Source: DAOTWY01 sp003696565 (GTDB lineage: Bacteria; Chloroflexota; Anaerolineae; Aggregatilineales; Phototrophicaceae). Taken from it: a stretch of 21,031 bases of DNA. The position numbers and the translations under genes were made by a program. Every line of letters starts with the position of its first letter. The first letter of the stretch is position 1. This document shows positions 15,120-21,031 of this stretch, one piece after another. The notes beneath the pieces were generated by a model that did not search any database, was not told the origin of the DNA, and worked only from the letters and a program-made list of their open reading frames with translations. The stretch covers positions 1-21,031 of the forward strand of contig DAOTWY010000119.1 in NCBI GenBank assembly GCA_034435635.1, written 5' to 3'.

Positions 15120-16006
15120 TCTGGTTTCGCTGCCTCATCTTCTATCTTGGTTTCTTCAGTTGTTTGTGGTGCTGTTTCGGTTGATTTTAAGACAAAGCGT
15201 TCCACCGCTTCAGCCACCCCATCGTCTTGATTAGATGCTACCACATGATCCGCAACAGATTTGAGACGCTCATCCGCATTTGCCACTGCAACACCAACAC
15301 CAGCAAGTTGAATCATCTCAATATCGTTTTCACCATCGCCAATTGCTAGAACATTCTCCGCCTCAACTCCTAGTGTTTTGAGTAAATGCTTTAACGCACT
15401 TCCTTTAGATGTATTAGGCGGCAGAACTTCCACCATATCCTTAAGCATTGCCTGTACCAAACGCCCTTGTCCATCTAATTGACGTTTTAATAACCAGCGC
15501 AATGCCGTGATTTTCTTGGGATTGTTCTGCTTAACGATCATCAGTTTGTTAATGTTCAAATCAAACAGGATGTTTTGAAGCGGACCAACGACCTCTGGCA
15601 TCGGTTCATGATATTTTTCCGCTAATTGTTCAATACCATCAGCCAATTCGCGGCAGAGAATACGTGTGCCAGCATATGCGACAACTGTAAAACCACGATC
15701 TTCCGCAAAAGTGATGACACGGCGACACACATCTGCAGGAAGTGTTTGTTGCCAAATTAATGTGCCATCCGGTTGATAAATCGTCAGCCCTTGCACATAA
15801 ATACCAGGGGTTTTTAAGTCAAGTTTTTCAATAATCGTCCGTGCACTGGTAAATGTTTTACCTGTGGCAATAACGACTTGAACTCCTTGGGAAATCGCAT
15901 CTTTTAAAGCGCGTTCATTGCGCTCAGATAGTTGATGATTATCGTTTAATAATGTCCCATCGAGGTCAACGACGATTAACTTAATGTCTTTTGTCTCTTG
16001 TGTCAT
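15116..16006 (-). CDS. HAD-IIB (Cof-type) phosphatase
   Basis: A 296-residue phosphatase with HAD motif I DLDGTLL (nucleophile Asp14, Asp16), motif II VIATGKT, motif III lysine in SKGSALKHLL and motif IV IGDGENDIEM. A C2-type cap lies between II and III, so the substrate is probably a small sugar phosphate or flavin-type phosphate. The last 20 residues are acidic and threonine/glutamate-rich, a tail outside the fold. The start at 16006 forms an ATGA overlap with rmlA, like other junctions here; an ATG at 16018 would add four residues. Sitting between rmlA and rmlB with coupled junctions on both sides, it may act on a hexose phosphate of this pathway, which is inference. Confidence 0.88.
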   Translation of the reverse strand: MTQETKDIKLIVVDLDGTLLNDNHQLSERNERALKDAISQGVQVVIATGKTFTSARTIIEKLDLKTPGIYVQGLTIYQPDGTLIWQQTLPADVCRRVITFAEDRGFTVVAYAGTRILCRELADGIEQLAEKYHEPMPEVVGPLQNILFDLNINKLMIVKQNNPKKITALRWLLKRQLDGQGRLVQAMLKDMVEVLPPNTSKGSALKHLLKTLGVEAENVLAIGDGENDIEMIQLAGVGVAVANADERLKSVADHVVASNQDDGVAEAVERFVLKSTETAPQTTEETKIEDEAAKPE

Positions 16007-17085
16007 TTCGGAATCCATACCTTACTATGGTCACCTAAATAGAGCTTGAGTGCGCGGGGTTTGCCAATCGAATCACTACTCACCTGAGCATCACGCCCGA
16101 TCAAGCTATTTTGCAACCGCACATCCAAATGCTTTACTTTACTGTTTTCTAGCACAATGCTATGCTCAATTTCACAGCCTTCAACCTCAACATCATGATA
16201 AATACTGGTATAAGGACCAATATAGCTATCCTTAATAACTGTATTTTCCCCAATGATACTTGGACCTCGTATCACGCTATTGATGATCTTTGCCCCAGCT
16301 TCAACCGATACACGGCGGTCTAGCTGACTATCTTCGATAATGGCATCCGGTGCAATAAATGGCTGCAATTCATCTAAGACATAATCATTTGCCTCAAGCA
16401 TATCAGCATGTTTACCCGTATCAATCCACCACCCCTGATGAACGTGTGGGTATACACGATATTGGTGATCGATCAGCCATTGAATCGCGTCGGTAATTTC
16501 AAGCTCATTACGTTTTGACGGCTGGATGCTATTAACCGCCTCAAACACATGATGGTCAAACATATAAATCCCAACTAATGCCAAATTACTCGGAGGTTCT
16601 GGCGGTTTTTCGATCAGACGGTTAACGCTACCATCTGGATTAAGCACGGCGACACCATATGATTTTGCTTCAGCTAGTGGAACTTCCTTCAGCACAATTT
16701 GGCTGTTCCAATCATTATTAGCAAAGTCTTGGATCAACTCCGTGATTCCACCTTCGATGACATTATCCCCTAGGAACATTACAAAGCGATCATCCCCAAT
16801 AAATTCTTGTGAAATTTTGACCGCATGCGCTAAGCCAGCAGGACGATCTTGCGGGATGTAAGTTATGTTTACACCTAAGTCGGTTCGTTTGCTCAAAGCA
16901 TCTTTAATTTCTGATGCAGTATCTCCAACAACAATTCCAATATCTATTACACCGGCTTCACGTATCGCCTCAATCACACGGACTAACACCGGCTTATTTG
17001 CTACAGGAATCAGTTGCTTAGCACGGGTATAAGTCAGTGGGTAAAGGCGTGTACCTTTTCCGCCGCTAAGGATCAATCCCTTCAT
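16003..17085 (-). CDS. Glucose-1-phosphate thymidylyltransferase, long (RmlA-long/StrD) type
   Basis: Makes dTDP-glucose (or a related NDP-sugar) from glucose-1-phosphate and dTTP. The 360-residue protein starts MKGLILSGGKGTRLYPLT with the nucleotide loop GGKGTRLYP at 8-16, and KQLIPVANKP (23-32) is also diagnostic. FLGDNVIEGG holds a catalytic aspartate. From about 245 the chain turns into a left-handed beta helix with hexapeptide-like repeats (INSVIRGPSIIGENTVI, SYIGPYTSI), the mark of the long subfamily, as opposed to the shorter RmlA. AGGAG is 10 bases before the ATG; the frame is open to 17133 but has no support there. Followed by the HAD gene with a 4-base overlap. Confidence 0.92.
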   Translation of the reverse strand: MKGLILSGGKGTRLYPLTYTRAKQLIPVANKPVLVRVIEAIREAGVIDIGIVVGDTASEIKDALSKRTDLGVNITYIPQDRPAGLAHAVKISQEFIGDDRFVMFLGDNVIEGGITELIQDFANNDWNSQIVLKEVPLAEAKSYGVAVLNPDGSVNRLIEKPPEPPSNLALVGIYMFDHHVFEAVNSIQPSKRNELEITDAIQWLIDHQYRVYPHVHQGWWIDTGKHADMLEANDYVLDELQPFIAPDAIIEDSQLDRRVSVEAGAKIINSVIRGPSIIGENTVIKDSYIGPYTSIYHDVEVEGCEIEHSIVLENSKVKHLDVRLQNSLIGRDAQVSSDSIGKPRALKLYLGDHSKVWIPK

Positions 17086-17101
17086 AATAAACAATCTCCT
17101 A

Positions 17102-17278
17102 TCACGATTGTAAGATAATGGCGAGTATACCAATCGCCAAAGTCAGCCCAATTAGCCACCATAGCCAAGGAGGCATCCCACTTGTTGCCGGTGGGAGGGC
17201 ATCTTTAGATGGGGCATTTTTAGGTAGCTTTTCCCACGCTTCTAATGCTTCTGGATCAGGCTTTAATTTATCTGACAT
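17102..17278 (-). CDS. Small single-helix membrane protein
   Basis: A 58-residue reading frame with a hydrophilic, proline/lysine-rich start (SDKLKPDPEALEAWEKLP) and one hydrophobic helix at the C-terminus (PPWLWWLIGLTLAIGILAIIL), so it looks tail-anchored. The ATG at 17278 overlaps the esterase gene by 11 bases; a TTG at 17284 is also in frame. No strong ribosome site is visible, so coupling to the esterase is likely. It ends 16 bases before rmlA. It has no recognised family, but it fills an otherwise empty 180-base gap in the operon and has realistic composition. Confidence 0.6.
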   Translation of the reverse strand: MSDKLKPDPEALEAWEKLPKNAPSKDALPPATSGMPPWLWWLIGLTLAIGILAIILQS

Positions 17279-17939
17279 AATCAATCGAATGTTCTAAAAA
17301 CCACTCATAAAGCTCCTGGTTAGCGTATGTCACTGTCCAGGAATCATGGGCTAAATCTGGGTAAACCGTCAATTTTACATGACCACCAACAGCCTGTAAT
17401 GCCTCCACCATTGTTTGTGAATAAGCAAGCGGCACAACCGTATCTTTTGCACCATGAAAAGCCCAAATGGGTAGTGATTTTAAGCGATGGGTGGCTTTTT
17501 CAACATCAATAAGCCAGGGCATCCCGCCACAAATCGGGGCGGCAGCGGCAAACCGTTCTGGATATAACCGCGCTATATCCCACGTTCCAAAGCCCCCCAT
17601 GCTCAATCCTGTGAGATACACACGAGTTGTATCGACTGCATAGTGTTGGATGATATGGTCTAACAACAAAATGACTTCTTCACGATAAGTCAGCCAGGTT
17701 TCATCTGGCAAGCACTGCGGAGCAATGACAATAAACGGTAAATCATTACCCTTTGCCAAATAAGCCGGAATCCCTTGCTTATATAAGCCAGTCAGATCAT
17801 CGCCACGTTCCCCCGCCCCGTGCAAAAACAAAATAGTGGGGTAGCTCGCCGATTCATCATAACCAGGTGGCAAGTACAATAGGTAATCTAGACTGATAGA
17901 CTGTGTGACTGTTGTTTCAAATGTTGCCGCCTGAATCAT
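17268..17939 (-). CDS. Alpha/beta-hydrolase esterase (dienelactone-hydrolase/phospholipase-carboxylesterase-like)
   Basis: A 223-residue alpha/beta hydrolase with no signal peptide. FLHGAGERGDD (38-48) forms the oxyanion region. The catalytic triad is readable: Ser113 in GLSMGG, Asp166 in GAKDTVVP and His198 in LAHDSW. The layout resembles the putative esterases related to PHB depolymerase/Fes and the LpqC-like group. In a polysaccharide cluster it might remove acetyl or similar esters, but a cytosolic location argues for caution. It begins 3 bases after the CpsD-like gene with a poor ribosome site, so coupling is likely. Substrate unknown. Confidence 0.87.
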   Translation of the reverse strand: MIQAATFETTVTQSISLDYLLYLPPGYDESASYPTILFLHGAGERGDDLTGLYKQGIPAYLAKGNDLPFIVIAPQCLPDETWLTYREEVILLLDHIIQHYAVDTTRVYLTGLSMGGFGTWDIARLYPERFAAAAPICGGMPWLIDVEKATHRLKSLPIWAFHGAKDTVVPLAYSQTMVEALQAVGGHVKLTVYPDLAHDSWTVTYANQELYEWFLEHSIDYVR

Positions 17940-17942
17940 TGT

Positions 17943-18593
17943 TTAAGTATGCCCATACTGTTTGTTACGCTCACGCGGGGCGTTGGTCAATATCGTGCCC
18001 AACAGATTGACCTTCACACGATCTAATGCCTCTTTGGCTTGAATAACATGATCTCGGCGTGTACTACCGGCACGGATCACTAACAAAAAGCCGTCAGTTT
18101 TTACCCCTAATAACAATGCATCACTAGCAGCCAAAACAGGCGGCGCATCAAAAATAACATAATCAGCGCGTGCTTTTAATACACCGATAATTTCATTCAT
18201 CCGTTGATGACTTAACACATCAGCTGGCACACTTGGTAAGTCTCCACTAGGAAGCAAACTCAAGTTTTCCACAGACGTTTGTATCAGTGGCGGGTTAGCC
18301 ATTAAAGCTGAATCGGTAATCATGGTGCTTAGCCCTGTTTTTGAGTCGATATTCCAAATCGACTGTTGTGTTGGTCGGCGTAGATCAGCATCAACCAAGA
18401 TTGTCTTTTGCCCAGCTTGTGCAAACGTCACCGCTAGATTTGCAATAGCAATGCTTTTATCGTCAGCGTTCGCGCAGGCAGTCATCACTAATGTATGGAG
18501 TGCTTGATATGTAAACATCAGCGTTGTACGCAATGTACGATAGGCTTCTGCTTCAGCAGATTGTGGTTTAGTCAAGGTGATTAGATTTGTCAC
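17943..18593 (-). CDS. CpsD/CapB-family tyrosine-kinase-like protein with degenerate Walker A
   Basis: 216 residues matching the cytosolic BY-kinase half of exopolysaccharide systems. It has AEAYRTLRTTLMF near the start (the kinase-activator contact segment), Walker A' VDADLRRP at 67-74 and Walker B VIFDAPP at 146-152. The expected Walker A (PGEGKST-like) reads ANADDKSI (41-48): Lys46 and Ser47 are kept but both glycines are gone. The C-terminus, normally a tyrosine cluster for autophosphorylation, has a single Tyr213. It may be a weak or inactive ATPase that regulates export structurally. GTG start with TAGGAG about 8 bases upstream, 9 bases after the Wzz-like gene. Confidence 0.85.
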   Translation of the reverse strand: MTNLITLTKPQSAEAEAYRTLRTTLMFTYQALHTLVMTACANADDKSIAIANLAVTFAQAGQKTILVDADLRRPTQQSIWNIDSKTGLSTMITDSALMANPPLIQTSVENLSLLPSGDLPSVPADVLSHQRMNEIIGVLKARADYVIFDAPPVLAASDALLLGVKTDGFLLVIRAGSTRRDHVIQAKEALDRVKVNLLGTILTNAPRERNKQYGHT

Positions 18594-18602
18594 GGCGATC
18601 TC

Positions 18603-19250
18603 CTAACGTGGAATAGATGCCAGGGTTGGTAAATCAATTTCTTTTTCCAGCTCATCACGGGTGCGAATCACACCGCTTTCAATAAATTCTAAAATAAAAA
18701 CGATAACGCCACCCACTAATAAACCCAATAACGCACCAGCGATTCCGTTAAAGGTTGGGCGTGGGGCAATCTGTGCCACACTTGGCAAATCCGGCATAAC
18801 CGCTTCAACGCGATCTGTCCGCAAAGCCCGTTGATTCACCTCATCACGATATTCAACAAGTTTTTGCCCCCAAGCGCGTGCCACGTTTGCCGCCACGGTT
18901 CGGTTAGGATCATTGACATCAATCCGAATTGTCAAACGCAGTTGATCAGACGCAATTGTCACATTTCCCTTCAGTTGACTTGGTGTCATATCTAACTGGA
19001 GTTCATCAATAATTTCAGCAGCGATTTGCTCACTGTTGATGATGACCACCAATGAGTTGATGATCCGAACACTGGCTTCTGCCAAGCCAAGATCAGCACG
19101 GGACGGTTGTAACACCACAACCTGGGTTGCACGGTAAATGGGGGTCTGCTGCCGGCTGAAATAATAAGCCGTCCCGCCAGCAATCAACGCCAGCAGCACC
19201 ATAATCCAGCCACGCCGCACCAAAATGCGGGCATAATCACTCAAATTCAA
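18603..19250 (-). CDS. Wzz/CpsC-like polysaccharide co-polymerase, TTG start
   Basis: A 215-residue bitopic membrane protein: NLSDYARILVRRGW, helix 1 at about 15-31, an external region with the paired-helix pattern of the Wzz domain (RIINSLVVIINSEQIAAEIIDEL), and helix 2 at about 167-188 after a proline segment. It ends in LPTLASIPR, typical of CpsC/YveK. It should anchor and stimulate the CpsD-like protein encoded next. The TTG at 19250 is preferred: GGAGGA lies 7 bases upstream and the family N-terminus begins there. The ATG at 19292 would add 14 unlike residues and has no spaced ribosome site. First gene of the minus-strand cluster, divergent from folE; no convincing promoter was found. 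Confidence 0.85.
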   Translation of the reverse strand: MNLSDYARILVRRGWIMVLLALIAGGTAYYFSRQQTPIYRATQVVVLQPSRADLGLAEASVRIINSLVVIINSEQIAAEIIDELQLDMTPSQLKGNVTIASDQLRLTIRIDVNDPNRTVAANVARAWGQKLVEYRDEVNQRALRTDRVEAVMPDLPSVAQIAPRPTFNGIAGALLGLLVGGVIVFILEFIESGVIRTRDELEKEIDLPTLASIPR

Positions 19251-19257
19251 AGCATGT

Positions 19258-19263
19258 TCCTCC
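19258..19263 (-). promoter_or_regulatory. Ribosome binding site supporting the TTG start of the Wzz-like gene
   Basis: GGAGGA on the minus strand, 7 bases before the TTG at 19248-19250. It is among the strongest Shine-Dalgarno matches in the window and would be buried inside the coding region if the ATG at 19292 were used. Confidence 0.7.
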
Positions 19264-19391
19264 AACTGTAAACCGGCGTTATTGTACCGCATCCTATCAT
19301 TTCGGGTAGGGAAAATCCCAATAAAGTAAGCTGTTGATGAGTCTTGCAGTCTTTATCATGTAGGATTAACCCAATATTGCTTAAAGTGACC

Positions 19392-19397
19392 TATAAT
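19392..19397 (+). promoter_or_regulatory. Candidate -10 box for folE
   Basis: A perfect TATAAT lies 36 bases before the folE start codon, giving a start near 19404. No good -35 hexamer stands at 16-18 bases. The box is framed by an imperfect inverted repeat (CTTAAAGT at 19380-19387, ACTTAAG at 19399-19405), which could be an activator or repressor site. Confidence 0.45.
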
Positions 19398-19433
19398 GAC
19401 TTAAGGCTGGTGTAGCAAAAATGGAGAAAAATA

Positions 19434-20150
19434 ATGAAAAACGAGACTTATCGTAATAATCATTACACCCACCTAGATACCCAAGAGTTAGAAAACGGCA
19501 TCCTGATTACACGCACTCAATCTATGGTTGTACCAGAATATGAATCAACCGAGATAGTAGATCATTCACCAGAACAGTTTGAAGCCGTTCAAAAAGCCAT
19601 TCGTGATTTACTCAACGCTTTTAATGTAAATTGGGATGATCCAAACTATGCTGATACGCCCAAGCGCGTTGCGAAAGCATACCTAGAATATTGGGTTAGT
19701 GGTTATGGGCGTGATCCCAAAGATGAAGTGACGGTCTTTCCTAACACCAGCCAAACCGATGACATGGTGATGGTGAAAGATATGCGATTTTATAGTTTAT
19801 GCAGCCATCATTTAGCCCCAATTGAAGGATATGCAGCGATCGCTTATATCCCTAATGATTATCTACTAGGGCTTTCCAAATTAGGGCGAATTTTAGATAT
19901 TTTTGCGCGGCGTTTTCAACTACAAGAGCGAATTGGGCAACAAACAGCCGATGCTCTGATGGATTTAGTCAAGCCCAAGGGAGTCATGGTTGTTTTATAT
20001 AATGTGACACACGGTTGCATGTCCTCACGCGGGGTGAAACTGCATGAAGCCAACACAACAACCTCAGCCGTGCGTGGTGTATTCCGTGATGACCCTAAAT
20101 TACGGGCAGAGGCATTATCTTTACTCAGCCTAAAAAGCCCCTCCCATTAA
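19434..20150 (+). CDS. folE: GTP cyclohydrolase I
   Basis: Converts GTP to dihydroneopterin triphosphate, first step to tetrahydrofolate or to queuosine-type deazapurines. The 238-residue protein has a variable N-terminal extension of about 45 residues, then the conserved core: TPKRVAKAYLEY, FYSLCSHHLAPIEG, YIPNDYLLGLSKLGRILDIFARR, QLQERIGQQ and HGCMSSRGV. Zinc ligands by family alignment are Cys123, His126 and Cys195. The usual CEHH reads CSHH here (Ser124). GGAG precedes the ATG by about 8 bases. It stands alone, divergent from the polysaccharide cluster and followed by a hairpin and the separately regulated metK, so the folate or deazapurine role cannot be decided from context. Confidence 0.95.
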   Translation: MKNETYRNNHYTHLDTQELENGILITRTQSMVVPEYESTEIVDHSPEQFEAVQKAIRDLLNAFNVNWDDPNYADTPKRVAKAYLEYWVSGYGRDPKDEVTVFPNTSQTDDMVMVKDMRFYSLCSHHLAPIEGYAAIAYIPNDYLLGLSKLGRILDIFARRFQLQERIGQQTADALMDLVKPKGVMVVLYNVTHGCMSSRGVKLHEANTTTSAVRGVFRDDPKLRAEALSLLSLKSPSH

Positions 20151-20158
20151 CCCCCCTT

Positions 20159-20185
20159 GGATGGGTGCTTGTGTTGTACCCATCC
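20159..20185 (+). terminator. Hairpin terminator after folE
   Basis: GGATGGGT (20159-20166) pairs perfectly with ACCCATCC (20178-20185) around an 11-base loop, 9 bases after the folE stop. No U run follows directly, only a T-rich stretch near 20201, so efficiency is uncertain. Confidence 0.5.
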
Positions 20186-20202
20186 ACTCACCAATCCATC
20201 TG

Positions 20203-20231
20203 TTGATTTTCTTAGCTACCTATGCTAGACT
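20203..20231 (+). promoter_or_regulatory. Promoter for the metK leader
   Basis: TTGATT (20203-20208), a 17-base spacer and TAGACT (20226-20231) with a TGC extension just before the -10 (20223-20225). The start near 20238 lies about 22 bases before the riboswitch. The -10 box is the left arm of a perfect 7-bp inverted repeat (20226-20244). Confidence 0.6.
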
Positions 20232-20259
20232 GCGCCACAGTCTAATATCTGGAATTTGA

Positions 20260-20361
20260 CTCATCCAGAGCGGTGGAGAGACTTGGCTCGATGAAACCGC
20301 GGCAACCTCCGAAGACTCGGAACGGTGCCAATTCCAGCAGAGGACAACTCTGGGAGATGAG
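20260..20361 (+). ncRNA. SAM-I (S-box) riboswitch aptamer
   Basis: The conserved S-box core is present in order: P1 5' arm CTCATC (20260-20265), AGAGCGGTGGAGAGACT, GATGAAACCGCGGCAACC, CGGAACGGTGCCAATTCC, and P1 3' arm GATGAG (20356-20361). The kink-turn and ligand-pocket bases match the family consensus as I know it. It binds S-adenosylmethionine and sits directly upstream of metK, the SAM synthetase gene, so it should switch that gene off when SAM is high. Confidence 0.95.
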
Positions 20362-20412
20362 CGTGTACGATACTATAACCACGCCTCTACCCATCCATAG
20401 GTGAGGTTTTTT
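20359..20412 (+). terminator. Riboswitch expression platform: antiterminator and terminator
   Basis: The terminator stem pairs CCTC-t-ACC (20384-20391) with GGTGAGG (20400-20406), followed by TTTTTT (20407-20412). The alternative antiterminator pairs GAGCGTG (20359-20365), which includes the end of the P1 3' arm, with CACG-c-CTC (20380-20387). P1 formation with SAM bound therefore frees the terminator, giving classic transcriptional OFF control. Confidence 0.85.
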
Positions 20413-20432
20413 GTTTTATAAGGAGAAAATCC

Positions 20433-21031
20433 GTGAGCAGCAATACCACATTCATGACTTCCCCACAATACTTCTTCACATCAGAGTCCGTTTCAGAAGG
20501 TCATCCTGATAAAATGTGCGATCAAATTTCGGACGCGATCTTGGATGCTATTTTAGAGCAAGACCCCAACGCGCGTGTCGCTTGTGAAACATCAGTAACC
20601 ACTGGTTTAGTGTTTGTATTTGGAGAAATATCTACCAGTGCATATGTCGATATTGAAAAGTTAATCCGTGAAACGGTCACAAAGATCGGTTACACACGCG
20701 GCAAATATGGCTTTGATGCCGAAACATGCGGTGTGATCATCTCTATTAAAGAACAATCCGCAGATATTGCACAAGGTGTAGACAAAGCCCTAGAAGCCCG
20801 CGAAGGCAGCATGACAGATAGTGAGATTGATGCAATCGGTGCTGGTGACCAGGGGATGATGATCGGCTTTGCTTGTGATGAAACACCAGAACTGATGCCT
20901 TTAACGATCTCGCTATCGCATAAACTGGTGCGTCGCCTATCTGAAAAGCGCAAAACTGGTGAAATTGCTTGGTTACGCCCGGATGCCAAAAGCCAAGTGA
21001 CAGTGGAATATGCCTATGGTAAACCCAAGCG
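20433..21031 (+). CDS. metK: S-adenosylmethionine synthetase, 5' part (runs off the window)
   Basis: Makes SAM from methionine and ATP in the cytosol as a tetramer. The first 199 codons are present, roughly half of the usual 400. Visible signatures are TSESVSEGHPDKMCDQISDAILD, with the ATP/methionine histidine and aspartate; the ETSVTTGLVFVFGEI segment; and the GAGDQGMMIGFACDETPELMPL loop at about residues 131-152. The start is GTG at 20433 with AAGGAG 7 bases upstream; an ATG 21 bases downstream is also in frame but has no ribosome site. Expression is controlled by the SAM-I riboswitch in its leader. No frame break in the visible part. Confidence 0.95.
   Translation, partial: MSSNTTFMTSPQYFFTSESVSEGHPDKMCDQISDAILDAILEQDPNARVACETSVTTGLVFVFGEISTSAYVDIEKLIRETVTKIGYTRGKYGFDAETCGVIISIKEQSADIAQGVDKALEAREGSMTDSEIDAIGAGDQGMMIGFACDETPELMPLTISLSHKLVRRLSEKRKTGEIAWLRPDAKSQVTVEYAYGKPK

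Noticed and set aside
14820..15230. 136-codon plus-strand frame
   Set aside because: Antisense to rmlB and the HAD gene, which have full family motifs; its composition is that of a shadow frame and it lacks a ribosome site.
19309..19319. GGGAAAATCCC palindrome upstream of the Wzz-like gene
   Set aside because: Too short to be more than chance, with no second copy nearby and no fit to a promoter position.
20690..20989. 99-codon minus-strand frame
   Set aside because: Antisense to metK, whose protein motifs are unmistakable.
1..21031. CRISPR arrays, tRNA genes, insertion sequences, phage genes
   Set aside because: No regularly spaced repeats, cloverleaf-like sequences, transposase or integrase frames, or terminal inverted repeats were seen on either strand.

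Overview
The window is a gene-dense bacterial chromosome segment of moderate GC content with no tRNA, rRNA, insertion sequence or CRISPR array that I can see. No stretch longer than about 300 bases lacks a gene. The mix suggests Chloroflexota, perhaps an Anaerolineae-like lineage. It combines a bactofilin, a secreted protein with repeated 'YP-x-GW' modules, a glycerol-1-phosphate-dehydrogenase-like protein, a short Wzz plus CpsD-type exopolysaccharide system and a SAM-I riboswitch on metK. This is inference from family content, with confidence of about 0.6.

Left part (1-7280). A phosphohexomutase and a G1PDH/AraM-like protein lie on the minus strand, each followed by a hairpin-plus-U terminator. 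A plus-strand pair follows, bactofilin and a low-molecular-weight tyrosine phosphatase, with reading frames overlapping by 11 bases. A minus-strand pair (short-chain dehydrogenase, then a two-helix membrane protein) lies downstream of a secreted duplicated-domain protein. A plus-strand pair (cyclase/KynB-like hydrolase and a three-helix membrane protein) ends at a perfect 13-bp hairpin.

Central part (7297-19250). About 12 kb, all on the minus strand, form a surface-polysaccharide cluster. Transcription order is: Wzz-like co-polymerase, CpsD-like kinase with a degenerate P-loop, serine esterase, small membrane protein, rmlA (long form), HAD-IIB phosphatase, rmlB, an anchored extracytoplasmic protein, a small conserved protein, rmlD, an unrecognised 132-aa protein, GT2, ALG5-like GT2, RNase HII, GT4 and a second Wzz-like protein. 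Many junctions are 4-base ATGA overlaps or gaps under 20 bases. The dTDP-rhamnose genes A, B and D are present. I see no rmlC, flippase, polymerase or initiating phosphoglycosyl transferase, so the full pathway must extend elsewhere.

Right part (19434-21031). folE (GTP cyclohydrolase I) and the 5' two-thirds or so... of metK lie on the plus strand; how much of metK is missing is estimated from the family's usual length of about 400 residues, of which 199 codons are present, so roughly half. Between them is a complete SAM-I riboswitch with readable terminator and antiterminator pairings.

I found no clear undescribed system. The most unusual items are the AraM/G1PDH-like protein that has lost its family histidines, the P-loop-degenerate CpsD-like protein, a terminator placed between a good promoter and the phosphohexomutase start codon, and several non-ATG starts that correct the longest-frame gene calls.
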